From contig JAOZKQ010000075.1 of assembly GCA_029935275.1 (NCBI GenBank), positions 1 through 9,020 of the forward strand: a stretch of DNA of 9,020 nt. The letters run 5' to 3'. Below, piece after piece: positions 1-6,398 of the stretch; position 1 is the first letter of the stretch; every line of letters begins with the position of its first letter. The translations under genes were made by a program, and so were the position numbers. The notes below the pieces were generated by a model. That model was not told where the DNA came from and made no database searches. It saw only the letters and a list, made by a program, of their open reading frames with translations. The DNA is from Bacteroidales bacterium (GTDB lineage Bacteria; Bacteroidota; Bacteroidia; Bacteroidales; VadinHA17).

Positions 1-264
1 AATTATCGTGCTAACCCTTGTCAATATTAGAAACCTTTAATTAAAACCCGTTATATAGCATCCCTTATGGCAAAATAACCAGAATTTCCACCGTGTTAGA
101 CTCAATTATTATACCTCTAATTTACATTTTATCAATAAGTTCAGAAGATTGGTTATTATAAAAGGTAAAATAAATCCCAAAATTTTTATAACCTTTTTTT
201 GTATTTTACATATAATTAAATGAAAATATAACACTTAAAATAATTAACATTTAATTTATTTTGT
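1..264. other. AT-rich intergenic region
   Basis: No coding region is supported here. The DNA is very AT-rich. The one visible structure is a weak inverted repeat, GGTTAT at 151-156 and ATAACC at 188-193, followed at once by seven T residues (194-200). It could be a weak rho-independent terminator for a plus-strand gene left of the window, but the stem is short and AT-rich. The promoter of the lipoprotein gene at 265 should lie in this stretch; I could not pick out a clean box. Confidence 0.5.
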
Positions 265-699
265 ATGAAAAAGATTACATTTTTAATGACAATTTTTACC
301 ACAATGATTTTCACAAGTTGTGAAAAAGAAAAAGCACCAATGCAACTATCTGAATTTTTTATTGGAGAATGGGTTAACGATGATTTGGAAGAACTAGGTG
401 ATGATGGTCTGCTGTATGCCACATTCACCAAAAACGGATATACATTGAGATTTATCGTAAATGGAACGCCAGTTGTAATACCGGAGGCTCACTATTTAGT
501 TGATAATGAATTGAATCAACTCACTATTGATGAACCTGATTTTGGATCAGCATTAAAATCATTAAGTCTCGTATTAGGCGATGACCCAAGTCAAAATAAA
601 TTTAATGTAGAATGGACAGAAGGTAACAATACTACAATGCTTTGGAAAGATTTAGTGGAAAATGACTATTGGTTAAAATGGACAAGAGTTACGGATTAA
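265..699 (+). CDS. small lipoprotein of unknown function, possibly lipocalin-like
   Basis: A 144-residue exported lipoprotein. The N-terminus has two lysines, a hydrophobic stretch (residues 5-16) and a lipobox ending FTSC with Cys19, followed by charged residues (EKEK). The mature part is short and rich in beta-forming residues. It begins LSEFFIGEWVND, which resembles the first strand of small Bacteroidota lipocalin-like lipoproteins, whose conserved motif is a Gly-x-Trp. It ends with MLWKD and YWLKWTRV. The lipocalin-like fold is an inference from this pattern and length. No catalytic motif is visible. The ATG at 265 is chosen because the signal peptide starts directly there. It stands alone: the next plus-strand gene is over 7 kb away, and a repeat-filled gap follows. 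A link to the glycan-degrading genes is not evident. Confidence 0.75.
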   Translation: MKKITFLMTIFTTMIFTSCEKEKAPMQLSEFFIGEWVNDDLEELGDDGLLYATFTKNGYTLRFIVNGTPVVIPEAHYLVDNELNQLTIDEPDFGSALKSLSLVLGDDPSQNKFNVEWTEGNNTTMLWKDLVENDYWLKWTRVTD

Positions 700-860
700 A
701 CTAAAAAAGATTACACAGGAGCTACTATGCTACCTGATATAACAGAGGTATATGGTACCATAATAATAGACTAAATCTAGCTGCTGAAGTTATTTCAGTA
801 ATGATACGGATTTTCCCAGAGGGATCATAATGTGACAAGTCCGCGCCAGCGGTGGATAAC

Positions 861-916
861 AGTTTCTATTGCCAAACGTTCCCATGTCCACGGACGATGG
901 GAAGTTTTACTTCAAC
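861..916. repeat. hairpin module H, copy 1
   Basis: The core (874-907) is AAACGTTCCCATGTCC, a two-base AC loop, then GGACGATGGGAAGTTT. The arms pair as AAAC/GTTT, TTCCCAT/ATGGGAA and GTCC/GGAC, with one unpaired G in each arm. Over 51 nt (866-916) it matches the copy near 6340 at 46 positions. Two of the differences fall in the loop (AC instead of GG) and none falls in the stem. This is the copy most diverged from the other two. Confidence 0.85.
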
Positions 917-953
917 AAAGGAGGGGAATTGATACGTATATGATTAGGCAAAT

Positions 954-978
954 GTACCCTTCGACATGCTCAGGGTAC
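954..978. repeat. 25-bp palindromic repeat with GTACCCT/AGGGTAC arms
   Basis: GTACCCT (954-960) and AGGGTAC (972-978) form a 7-bp stem around the 11-base loop TCGACATGCTC. The sequence resembles the CCCTTCGACAAGCTCAGGG-type palindromes that I recall as common REP-like intergenic elements in many bacterial genomes, including Bacteroidota. That resemblance is from memory and was not searched. A role as a transcript 3'-end stabiliser or terminator is possible. Confidence 0.6.
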
Positions 979-1045
979 CAGGGCCAAATGAGAATAAATG
1001 TTTCCTAATTTGTCTTAGAAGCTCTGAAAGAGCGTAATATATCAG

Positions 1046-1064
1046 CCCGGGGTGAAACCCCGGG
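1046..1064. repeat. perfect GC-rich hairpin CCCGGGGT-GAA-ACCCCGGG
   Basis: CCCGGGGT (1046-1053) and ACCCCGGG (1057-1064) pair perfectly over 8 bp around a GAA loop. It is the strongest short hairpin in the window. No T-tract follows on either strand (TAAGGATG to the right, CTGATATA to the left when read on the minus strand), so it is not a standard intrinsic terminator. It lies just upstream of the first GCGCAATGA module and may belong to the same composite repeat. Confidence 0.7.
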
Positions 1065-1085
1065 TAAGGATGTAAAAATGTAAAA

Positions 1086-1180
1086 CCGGCGCAATGAGAT
1101 GGCAGGTAGAAGAATAAAGCTAAGCAGCGCCGAAATATATATTGTCGTCTTTTTTGGTACCACGCGAAAGGATTCGCGCA
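1086..1180. repeat. GCGCAATGA module, copy A
   Basis: The module starts CCGGCGCAATGAGATG (1086-1101), identical to 1270-1285. It contains an inverted pair CGGCGC (1087-1092) and GCGCCG (1127-1132). It ends in a small hairpin, CGCGAA-AGGA-TTCGCG (1163-1178). Hairpin module H copy 2 follows six bases later, so A and H2 look like one composite repeat of about 157 bp. Shared blocks with copy B, besides the first 16 bases, are the CTTTTT tract, the TGGTACC block and the final CGCGAA hairpin. Confidence 0.75.
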
Positions 1181-1185
1181 TCGGC

Positions 1186-1242
1186 AGTTTCTATTTCCAA
1201 ACGTTCCCATGTCCGGGGACGATGGGAAGTTTTGCTTTAAAG
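1186..1242. repeat. hairpin module H, copy 2
   Basis: The core hairpin is at 1199-1232, with 16-base arms and a GG loop. The 51-nt block 1191-1241 matches 6340-6390 at 50 of 51 positions although the two lie more than 5 kb apart. It has the same orientation as the other two copies. It sits directly downstream of the GCGCAATGA module A and 28 bp before module B. Confidence 0.9.
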
Positions 1243-1269
1243 TCAGTGTAGCAGGTAATTATAACAATC

Positions 1270-1376
1270 CCGGCGCAATGAGATGCAAGGCAAAAGAATT
1301 AATAGTTATGTAGCACCGGAACAAAATAGTATCATCTTTTTATTTTTATGGTACCCACGCGAAAAAATTCGCGCAA
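1270..1376. repeat. GCGCAATGA module, copy B
   Basis: A second, diverged copy of the module, in tandem with copy A (184 bp from start to start). It shares the opening 16 bases exactly and the closing hairpin in the form CGCGAA-AAAA-TTCGCG (1358-1373). The hairpin stem is unchanged from copy A while the four-base loop differs (AAAA against AGGA). Unlike copy A, no H hairpin follows; the sequence runs into unrelated DNA before the stop codon of the GH-D-like gene at 1448. Confidence 0.7.
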
Positions 1377-1447
1377 TACCGAGAGGGCTGATATAGATAC
1401 AACATGCGCAATCTGTACCGATAGTCACTAACTGATAAAGTAGGTTA

Positions 1448-4360
1448 TTACTCTATAACAAACCAATTATACCAGTTTGGCTTTACCTCCACTTCAATCT
1501 CAATCTCATATTCGCGGTTGAGTTGGTAAGATATTGATTGGTTTCCCTGCTCCCGAATATTGGCAGTTTCTGTAATTCCTGTATAATAGAGTGGTACTTT
1601 AATTTTCTTTTTTATGACATTATCAGTTGGATTGAAAACAAGTAAAAATCCCTTTTCCTTTAATTCCGGGTTTACATGCATCATATAATCCAGATCTCTT
1701 CCATCTGCTCTTCTTATGTGAATAATATCACTTTCCAGAATAGCCCTGTATTTTTTAAACCATTTAACCACACCTTGTACCATTTTTTTTGTTTCATCAG
1801 TATCGTAAAGCCTTTTTCCACGAAGGACAGATTGCAGGCCCATACCAAGATTACTAACCAGCATCATTTCATAATGGTCGAGATGCTCATTTAATGGCTC
1901 AATGGTAGCAGCAGCTCCACCACCATGGTATTGTAGCAAAGGAACAAATGACCAGCTCATTCCAGGTGTTTTTTCCCAAGTCCCGTCAAAAATATTCTGA
2001 CGGGTATGCACCAATTGCTCCCTACGAGGTAATGACCAATTGTTTTCCCGATAACCAACAGCAGTTTGGTTCCCACCTGTAAGAAAATAATGATCGGGTA
2101 AACGCAAATGGATACCTTCGGATTTACACCATTTATAAAAGTCGGTGGTAATTTCCCATTGTTTATATTGGGAGTCGGCTAAACCATTATGTCCCGGATG
2201 GGTAGTTGAAGCACAAACATCTCCGGGATATGGACCATCCTGAGTAAAGGTTTTAAAGCCTGTTTCGTTGAAAAACTGAATCAATTTTCCAAAATATTCC
2301 AGCCCCCACTCACTTCCGGCACATGGAGCATTCCCAAACCTGGCGAACCCTCCACGTTTACCTGTCTGGGGATTTATTACATCATCCTTTTCGCTTACCC
2401 TTCTGGAAGAGAATAAGGAATATCCTCCTAGTTTAATTCCTAATCTATCAGCATAAACAGCATAATCTTTAAACTTCGCCAGGTTACCAGCTTTGTTATT
2501 TTCCATGTTCAAACGGCTTCCAAAAGAAAAATTAAGCATCTCATAACCAACCTCATTACATTGGTGCAAAGCATTTTTTACTTCTTCTGGTTTTGAACTG
2601 GTAAGGTGGAACATCATTGGGTTTTCAGTAATCCAGGGAGCAATGGTACGTTTCATTTTGCGAATGTGAAGACTTCTTCTTTCTTCCTCCCTTGAATCAA
2701 TGGGTAAAATGAATCCTCTTATTGACTCCATCTCTTCTTTGGGTTTCACAACTACATGGTATTCATGCTCAGGATATATTTGCACAGTATTAAGAATATC
2801 CTGATTCCAGGAAATTTGCGTAATATAATCCTGGTCAGTTCCCCAATGAACGGACGAACTGCTTGCTATTTCACCATTCTGATTCCCAAATGCATAATCG
2901 GTTTCAAGATAAACATTTGGTTTTTTTCTAAACTCAGGATGACCCTTGTAACCTCCTGATGGCTTGTAATCAGCAAATTTTAAATATTCAGAAACGATAT
3001 TATTGACTATGATTTCTTCGGAAGAATTATTTTGGATAGTTACCCATTTTGAAAGAACGGGTACACCATCATACAATTCATAGTTTACCGAAATTGTAAT
3101 GTCGTTTAAAATGTTTAATTGCCTTTTAAGTTCCTCAACTTTTTCTTCTTTAACAGTACTATAAACAGCAAACTCCTGTACTTTTAACCTTACTATTTTA
3201 CCAATTACATCATTGTCTTTCCCATCGGCGTGTTTACCAAGTTTGCCAACTCTTGCAGCAATAGGCGATGAATTATTTTCCAGGCTTACAGTATGAAGTG
3301 TTTTCCATTTTTCCCCAACAGGGGCAGCCTCGCAATAGACATCATTGCCTTTAATCCTGAATCGTAATTTCCAGGGTTTATTAAATGTTACATCCTGTTT
3401 AAATCCTGCTCTGGTATTTTCATTTTTGCCATCATAAACCAAAAACTTAAAAGGAGTTGTATTTGCTCCCTCTTCGGTTCCGGTCCTCATATTGAACTTA
3501 ATGATTTGATTCTTCCAAACTAAGGCTAATCCGGCACCCCACGAGCTACTTTCATCAGTCCCGGGATCAATAATGGCTTCAACAATACCAACATTTTCAG
3601 GCAACTTGTATTCGGCATAAACGGCAGTGTTTTTTGGTGTGTAAATTTCACCTGGTTTCCCCTCATTAATAAAGGAACTTCGTGGGTGGCTATTGCTTAT
3701 TTTGATGATCCTTTCTCTGTTGAGCGAAGTATAATCATCATAAACTAATCGTTCGCGTCCTGTTTCACTATTTGATGATAGTTTTAGTAAAGCATCAACA
3801 GGAATGTCATTCATTGCATAATCCATCTGTAAACGAACACCCTTAGGCGGCCAATTGGTATTTGATGCAGGCCTGATTTGTTTCCAATCGAATCTTTTTT
3901 CGGGCTTGCCAATGCTGAAGTTTTTCAACGAAAATGCAAAAGGCGAAGCTTTTAAGCTGTCAATCCAGTCGGTATATAAAAAAGCCAGGTTGGCTTGTCC
4001 TTTCAATCCACCTACCTCTACATTGAAATTATTTATTTGAACAGTAGCTTCAGGAGTAACCGCCCGAATCAATTCCTCCTGATCGGATAATATTTTAAAA
4101 CTTGTGGTTGCCGCATTGGGCGAGATTCTGAAAGTGCGCGAAATAATACCGTTGGAAAGGACAATATCTTTTCCATCCTTACTTCTGAATACTCCCGATT
4201 TGGTTTCAACTTTATGAACTAACCAGTCATTCTTTATCCCATTGGTATAAGCACCTTCAACAACAGGTAAAGCATTGACCCTGTTTTTTACTTCTTGCCC
4301 AACTGCTGTATAAAAACAAGTTACTAAAAATGCCAGGATAAATAATATTTTATTCTTCAT
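1448..4360 (-). CDS. secreted GH36/GH27-like (clan GH-D type) glycoside hydrolase with inserted beta-sandwich
   Basis: A 970-residue exported protein with a signal peptide (residues 1-22, probable cleavage near AVGQ/EVK). Residues about 55-225 and 415-550 read like one split N-terminal beta-sandwich of the GH36 kind: LSNGIISRTFRI at 68-79, then ISVNYELYDGVPVLSKWVTIQNN at 423-445 (quoted as one landmark span). Between them, about 240-400, is an apparent jelly-roll insert with GAGLALVWKN (275-284). Residues about 565-880 look like a TIM barrel; candidate catalytic residues are Asp708 in FTQDGPYPG, Asp756 in LPDHYF and Glu772 after TGGNQTAVGYR. A C-terminal beta domain follows (880-970, LLVFNPT). 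The likely role is exo-cleavage of an alpha-linked sugar such as galactose in the periplasm; family, substrate and residues are inferences. It follows the fucosidase on the same strand, 175 bp downstream of it. It could instead belong to an uncatalogued barrel family. Confidence 0.7.
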   Translation of the reverse strand: MKNKILFILAFLVTCFYTAVGQEVKNRVNALPVVEGAYTNGIKNDWLVHKVETKSGVFRSKDGKDIVLSNGIISRTFRISPNAATTSFKILSDQEELIRAVTPEATVQINNFNVEVGGLKGQANLAFLYTDWIDSLKASPFAFSLKNFSIGKPEKRFDWKQIRPASNTNWPPKGVRLQMDYAMNDIPVDALLKLSSNSETGRERLVYDDYTSLNRERIIKISNSHPRSSFINEGKPGEIYTPKNTAVYAEYKLPENVGIVEAIIDPGTDESSSWGAGLALVWKNQIIKFNMRTGTEEGANTTPFKFLVYDGKNENTRAGFKQDVTFNKPWKLRFRIKGNDVYCEAAPVGEKWKTLHTVSLENNSSPIAARVGKLGKHADGKDNDVIGKIVRLKVQEFAVYSTVKEEKVEELKRQLNILNDITISVNYELYDGVPVLSKWVTIQNNSSEEIIVNNIVSEYLKFADYKPSGGYKGHPEFRKKPNVYLETDYAFGNQNGEIASSSSVHWGTDQDYITQISWNQDILNTVQIYPEHEYHVVVKPKEEMESIRGFILPIDSREEERRSLHIRKMKRTIAPWITENPMMFHLTSSKPEEVKNALHQCNEVGYEMLNFSFGSRLNMENNKAGNLAKFKDYAVYADRLGIKLGGYSLFSSRRVSEKDDVINPQTGKRGGFARFGNAPCAGSEWGLEYFGKLIQFFNETGFKTFTQDGPYPGDVCASTTHPGHNGLADSQYKQWEITTDFYKWCKSEGIHLRLPDHYFLTGGNQTAVGYRENNWSLPRREQLVHTRQNIFDGTWEKTPGMSWSFVPLLQYHGGGAAATIEPLNEHLDHYEMMLVSNLGMGLQSVLRGKRLYDTDETKKMVQGVVKWFKKYRAILESDIIHIRRADGRDLDYMMHVNPELKEKGFLLVFNPTDNVIKKKIKVPLYYTGITETANIREQGNQSISYQLNREYEIEIEVEVKPNWYNWFVIE

Positions 4361-4388
4361 GATTTGCTTTTAATGAATAATACAAATT

Positions 4389-4396
4389 CAAAAATA
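4389..4396 (-). promoter_or_regulatory. candidate Bacteroidota -7 box upstream of the GH-D-like gene
   Basis: Read on the minus strand, TATTTTTG matches the TAnnTTTG -7 consensus of Bacteroidota primary-sigma promoters exactly. It lies 28 bp before the ATG at 4360. A TTG on the same strand ends 17 bp upstream of the box, slightly closer than the usual spacing of about 19 for the -33 element. The DNA is AT-rich, so a chance match is possible. If real, this gene can be transcribed apart from the fucosidase. Confidence 0.4.
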
Positions 4397-4405
4397 ATTA
4401 AGCCC

Positions 4406-4540
4406 TGTTATACCAATTGTTCTTCAAAATGCCGCATAGCAAATTTTGAAGTTTACAATGGTTAATGCCGATACTACAACAAACGAGTAGACTGAGCGAA
4501 GTGACAGTATTCGACATTTGGTTGTTAAATCGGTATTACA
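4406..4540. repeat. 135-bp MITE-like inverted-repeat element between the GH-D-like gene and the fucosidase
   Basis: The two ends are inverted copies of TGTWATACCRATT: TGTTATACCAATT at 4406-4418, and TGTAATACCGATT read on the minus strand from 4540 to 4528 (11 of 13 identical). The match continues weakly inward, 18 of 26 overall. Inside the left half is a perfect 9-bp stem, CTTCAAAAT (4422-4430) and ATTTTGAAG (4443-4451), with outer ATTGT/ACAAT pairing. The right half has a TGAGCGAAGTGACA stretch (4493-4506) like REP sequences of this phylum. No open reading frame of its own is present. The right end includes the stop codon of the fucosidase gene. Confidence 0.55.
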
Positions 4541-6134
4541 ACGCTCCTTTCATCTCAAAAACGGTGGCGTATTTGTTTGTCCTTTTTGCCGGCACATTCA
4601 ATATAAGTTTATCATTATTTTGCTTAAAATCAATTTTTTCATTACTACCTAACATCTTAATCGAACTAATTTTATTTGGTGTATATTCTGATTTTAATCC
4701 TAATGATGGCAATTCAATAGCTCCTTCTTCCGGGTTCATCACAAAAACGAACAACCTGTCACCATTGGTAGTAAACCTCACTTCATTGTGCCCGTATGGC
4801 GGTGCTTTTATACCCCTTTCGTTAAATTGTTCTTTTTTCTTTTGTTGTTCCTGAGCCTTAAGATTAGTTTCACTTAAATATGTCTCCTTAGAACTTAAGC
4901 TTGAGTTTAGGTTATCACCAAATATCTTCCAGGGCTTACTGGCATAAATTGCTTCTGAATTAGTATTAACCCAGTTACCAATATCATCAAGTATCTTCTT
5001 TTGAGCAGGGGGAATTGTTCCATCAGGTAAAAGCTCCACGTTTAATAGTAAATTGCCGTTTTTGCTCATATAGTCGCAAAGTAGTTCGATAATTGTCCTT
5101 GCATTTTGTTTATATTCCGAACCAATATCTTCTTTATAGAACCATGTTCGTAAAGTTGTTATTCCTTGCCATGGCTGTTTTAAAATCTCATTTGCACCTC
5201 CACGCTCAATATCTTTAACAACTGCCTTTTCATTCCCCATTTTACCAATCACTACCTTTGTAAATACACCATGTTGTTGGTAATCTCTGTTAATAAAATA
5301 TTGACATAACTCTTTTCCATATTCTTCATAAGGAAACCCATAGCCGTCAAACCAAATCATATCAACATCATATTTGGTAACCAACTCCTCATGTCGCAAC
5401 AACCAGTTTTGTTTTACTCCTTCAATCCATTCAGGTGTTCTTTTTTCCGGTGGTAGCCCATACAGGTCTGCCGGATCTAATCCTTCCCACCATTTACCTA
5501 TACCGTCCTCTTTTGTCATGTGCCCGTCGTAAGGTACCCCTTTCATCGGACCTGAGATGTCAGCACCAAAGGCAGAAAGCCACCAACTCAGATAACGGTC
5601 ATCATGAGAGCTGACACCAAATGGAATACCGTATTTTTTAGACGATTTTTCAAATTCACCGATAATATCACGCTTAGGACCAATATTAACTGAATTCCAT
5701 GGATGATAGCTTGAATTAAAGTTATCAAAATGGTCGTGATGATTTGCTAGGGCTACAAAATATTTTGCTCCAAGACTTTTAAAATACTGTAAAAGTGCAT
5801 CGGTATCCAGATTTTCAGCCTTCCAATCATTGATAACATCTTTGTATCCTATTTCGGATGGATGACCATAGGTTTTGTTATGATATGAATAGGCATTTTT
5901 ACCCCACAGCTGTTTTCCCACATCTTCCATGTACATATGACGGGCATACCAACCGCCACCTTCTTTAGGTTGTGTTTGTGCACCCCAATGCACCCAAATA
6001 CCAAATCGGGCTTCTGTGTACCATTTCGGAAATTCATATTGCTCTCCTAGCTCTTCCCATGTAAGTTCTTTCTCTTGCGAATAACAAGTTATACTTGTTG
6101 TTATTGCAAATAACAGAAATAAAATGTGTTTCAC
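4536..6134 (-). CDS. secreted GH29 alpha-L-fucosidase
   Basis: A 532-residue exo-enzyme that releases alpha-linked L-fucose from glycan ends, by a retaining mechanism in this family. The signal peptide covers residues 1-20 (cleavage near CYSQ/EKE); Cys17 might instead be a lipobox cysteine. GH29 landmarks seen in order are FGIWVHWG (44-51), YFVALANHHDHFD (125-137), WNSVNIGPKRD (146-156) and VDMIWFDGYGF (257-267), where Asp263 is the expected nucleophile. Then comes IERGG (309-313) and PWQ (321-323) before TWFY (330-333), and KNGNLLLNV (358-366) closes the barrel. The acid/base is less certain; Glu310 is a candidate. A C-terminal beta-sandwich follows from about 400. The start codon is GTG at 6134: an in-frame TGA lies upstream with no ATG between, and the signal peptide begins there. 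It is probably co-regulated with the flanking minus-strand genes. Confidence 0.95.
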   Translation of the reverse strand: MKHILFLLFAITTSITCYSQEKELTWEELGEQYEFPKWYTEARFGIWVHWGAQTQPKEGGGWYARHMYMEDVGKQLWGKNAYSYHNKTYGHPSEIGYKDVINDWKAENLDTDALLQYFKSLGAKYFVALANHHDHFDNFNSSYHPWNSVNIGPKRDIIGEFEKSSKKYGIPFGVSSHDDRYLSWWLSAFGADISGPMKGVPYDGHMTKEDGIGKWWEGLDPADLYGLPPEKRTPEWIEGVKQNWLLRHEELVTKYDVDMIWFDGYGFPYEEYGKELCQYFINRDYQQHGVFTKVVIGKMGNEKAVVKDIERGGANEILKQPWQGITTLRTWFYKEDIGSEYKQNARTIIELLCDYMSKNGNLLLNVELLPDGTIPPAQKKILDDIGNWVNTNSEAIYASKPWKIFGDNLNSSLSSKETYLSETNLKAQEQQKKKEQFNERGIKAPPYGHNEVRFTTNGDRLFVFVMNPEEGAIELPSLGLKSEYTPNKISSIKMLGSNEKIDFKQNNDKLILNVPAKRTNKYATVFEMKGAL

Positions 6135-6189
6135 ACGTATATAATTTAGTTTAATAACTAATAATCAATCGATTATAAATCTCATTGTT

Positions 6190-6262
6190 GTCCTGCCGGA
6201 CGGGCTTTCATTTTTGTTTTGACATCCCGCTGTGCGGGACAGACGCCAACGAAACAAAAAAG
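6190..6262. repeat. nested inverted-repeat element with TCCCGC hairpin
   Basis: An inner perfect hairpin, TCCCGC-TGT-GCGGGA (6225-6239), is enclosed by 9-bp perfect arms, TTTTTGTTT (6211-6219) and AAACAAAAA (6252-6260). A small GTCC-TGCC-GGAC hairpin lies at its left (6190-6201). The GAAACAAAAAAGTCAAG stretch resembles dispersed intergenic repeats that I recall from other Bacteroidota genomes, which was not searched. On the minus strand it lies downstream of the oxidoreductase, where it could also act on the transcript 3' end. Confidence 0.6.
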
Positions 6263-6309
6263 TCAAGACAGGGTATCCCCCCTGGTATTAAGGAAACAAA
6301 ATAACCCCT

Positions 6310-6391
6310 GCGCAATGAAATATCAGGCCGAAAGATTAGCTATTTCCAAACGTTCCCATGTCCGGGGACGATGGGAAGTTTTACTTTAAAA
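6310..6391. repeat. composite repeat copy C: short GCGCAATGA module joined to hairpin module H3
   Basis: Positions 6310-6339 begin GCGCAATGAAATATCAGG and align with the first part of module A (GCGCAATGAGATGGCAGG). Then, without the middle and end of module A, the H hairpin follows: its core is at 6348-6381 and the 51-nt block 6340-6390 matches copy 2 at 50 positions. Copy C therefore looks like a deletion derivative of the A-plus-H2 unit. It ends about 8 bp from the stop codon of the oxidoreductase (6399), so on the minus strand the hairpin is the first structure after that gene and may serve as its 3' end. Confidence 0.8.
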
Positions 6392-6398
6392 ATGGAAT

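Larger units (their letters stand above)
700..1447. other. 748-bp gene-free region filled with hairpins and dispersed repeats
   Basis: I find no credible gene here. The first 160 bases hold little beyond a 12-bp perfect palindrome, TATGGTACCATA, at 751-762. From about 860 the base composition changes to more GC-rich DNA with many inverted repeats, listed separately. The region lies between the convergent 3' ends of the lipoprotein gene (plus) and the GH-D-like gene (minus). Some hairpins may therefore act as terminators, but the number and repetition of units suggest accumulated mobile or REP-like sequences. Confidence 0.7.
6135..6398. other. intergenic gap between fucosidase and oxidoreductase, mostly repeats
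   Basis: This 264-bp gap has no gene. The part next to the fucosidase start (6135-6190) is AT-rich and should contain its promoter, though no TAnnTTTG match was found. It does hold a short inverted repeat, TAATC-AATC-GATTA, at 6162-6175. The rest is two unrelated repeat structures, at 6190-6262 and 6310-6391. Together they separate the fucosidase from the upstream oxidoreductase, which argues against a simple tightly coupled operon. Confidence 0.6.

Noticed and set aside
727..774. 15-codon open frame starting ATGCTACCTGAT
   Set aside because: It is too short, has no convincing ribosome site, and its middle is the palindrome TATGGTACCATA.
944..1210. 88-residue minus-strand open frame
   Set aside because: It runs across several hairpins and repeat modules, has no RBS or known domain, and its Cys- and Pro-rich peptide is what GC-rich palindromic repeats encode by chance.
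861..1376. CRISPR array
   Set aside because: The repeated units are irregularly spaced, differ in length and fold as hairpins of different types; there are no uniform spacers and no cas genes in the window.
4465..4854. 129-residue plus-strand open frame
   Set aside because: It starts in the inverted-repeat element and then runs antisense to the 3' part of the fucosidase gene, whose frame is strongly supported by GH29 motifs.
6162..6175. TAATC-AATC-GATTA as an operator for the fucosidase
   Set aside because: Five-base AT-rich arms are expected by chance in such DNA and no second copy was seen near the other promoters.
6348..6381. Classical rho-independent terminator for the oxidoreductase
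   Set aside because: The hairpin is close to the stop codon, but on the minus strand it is followed by GTTTGG without a proper T-tract, and the same sequence recurs at sites not tied to a gene end. It was kept as a repeat.
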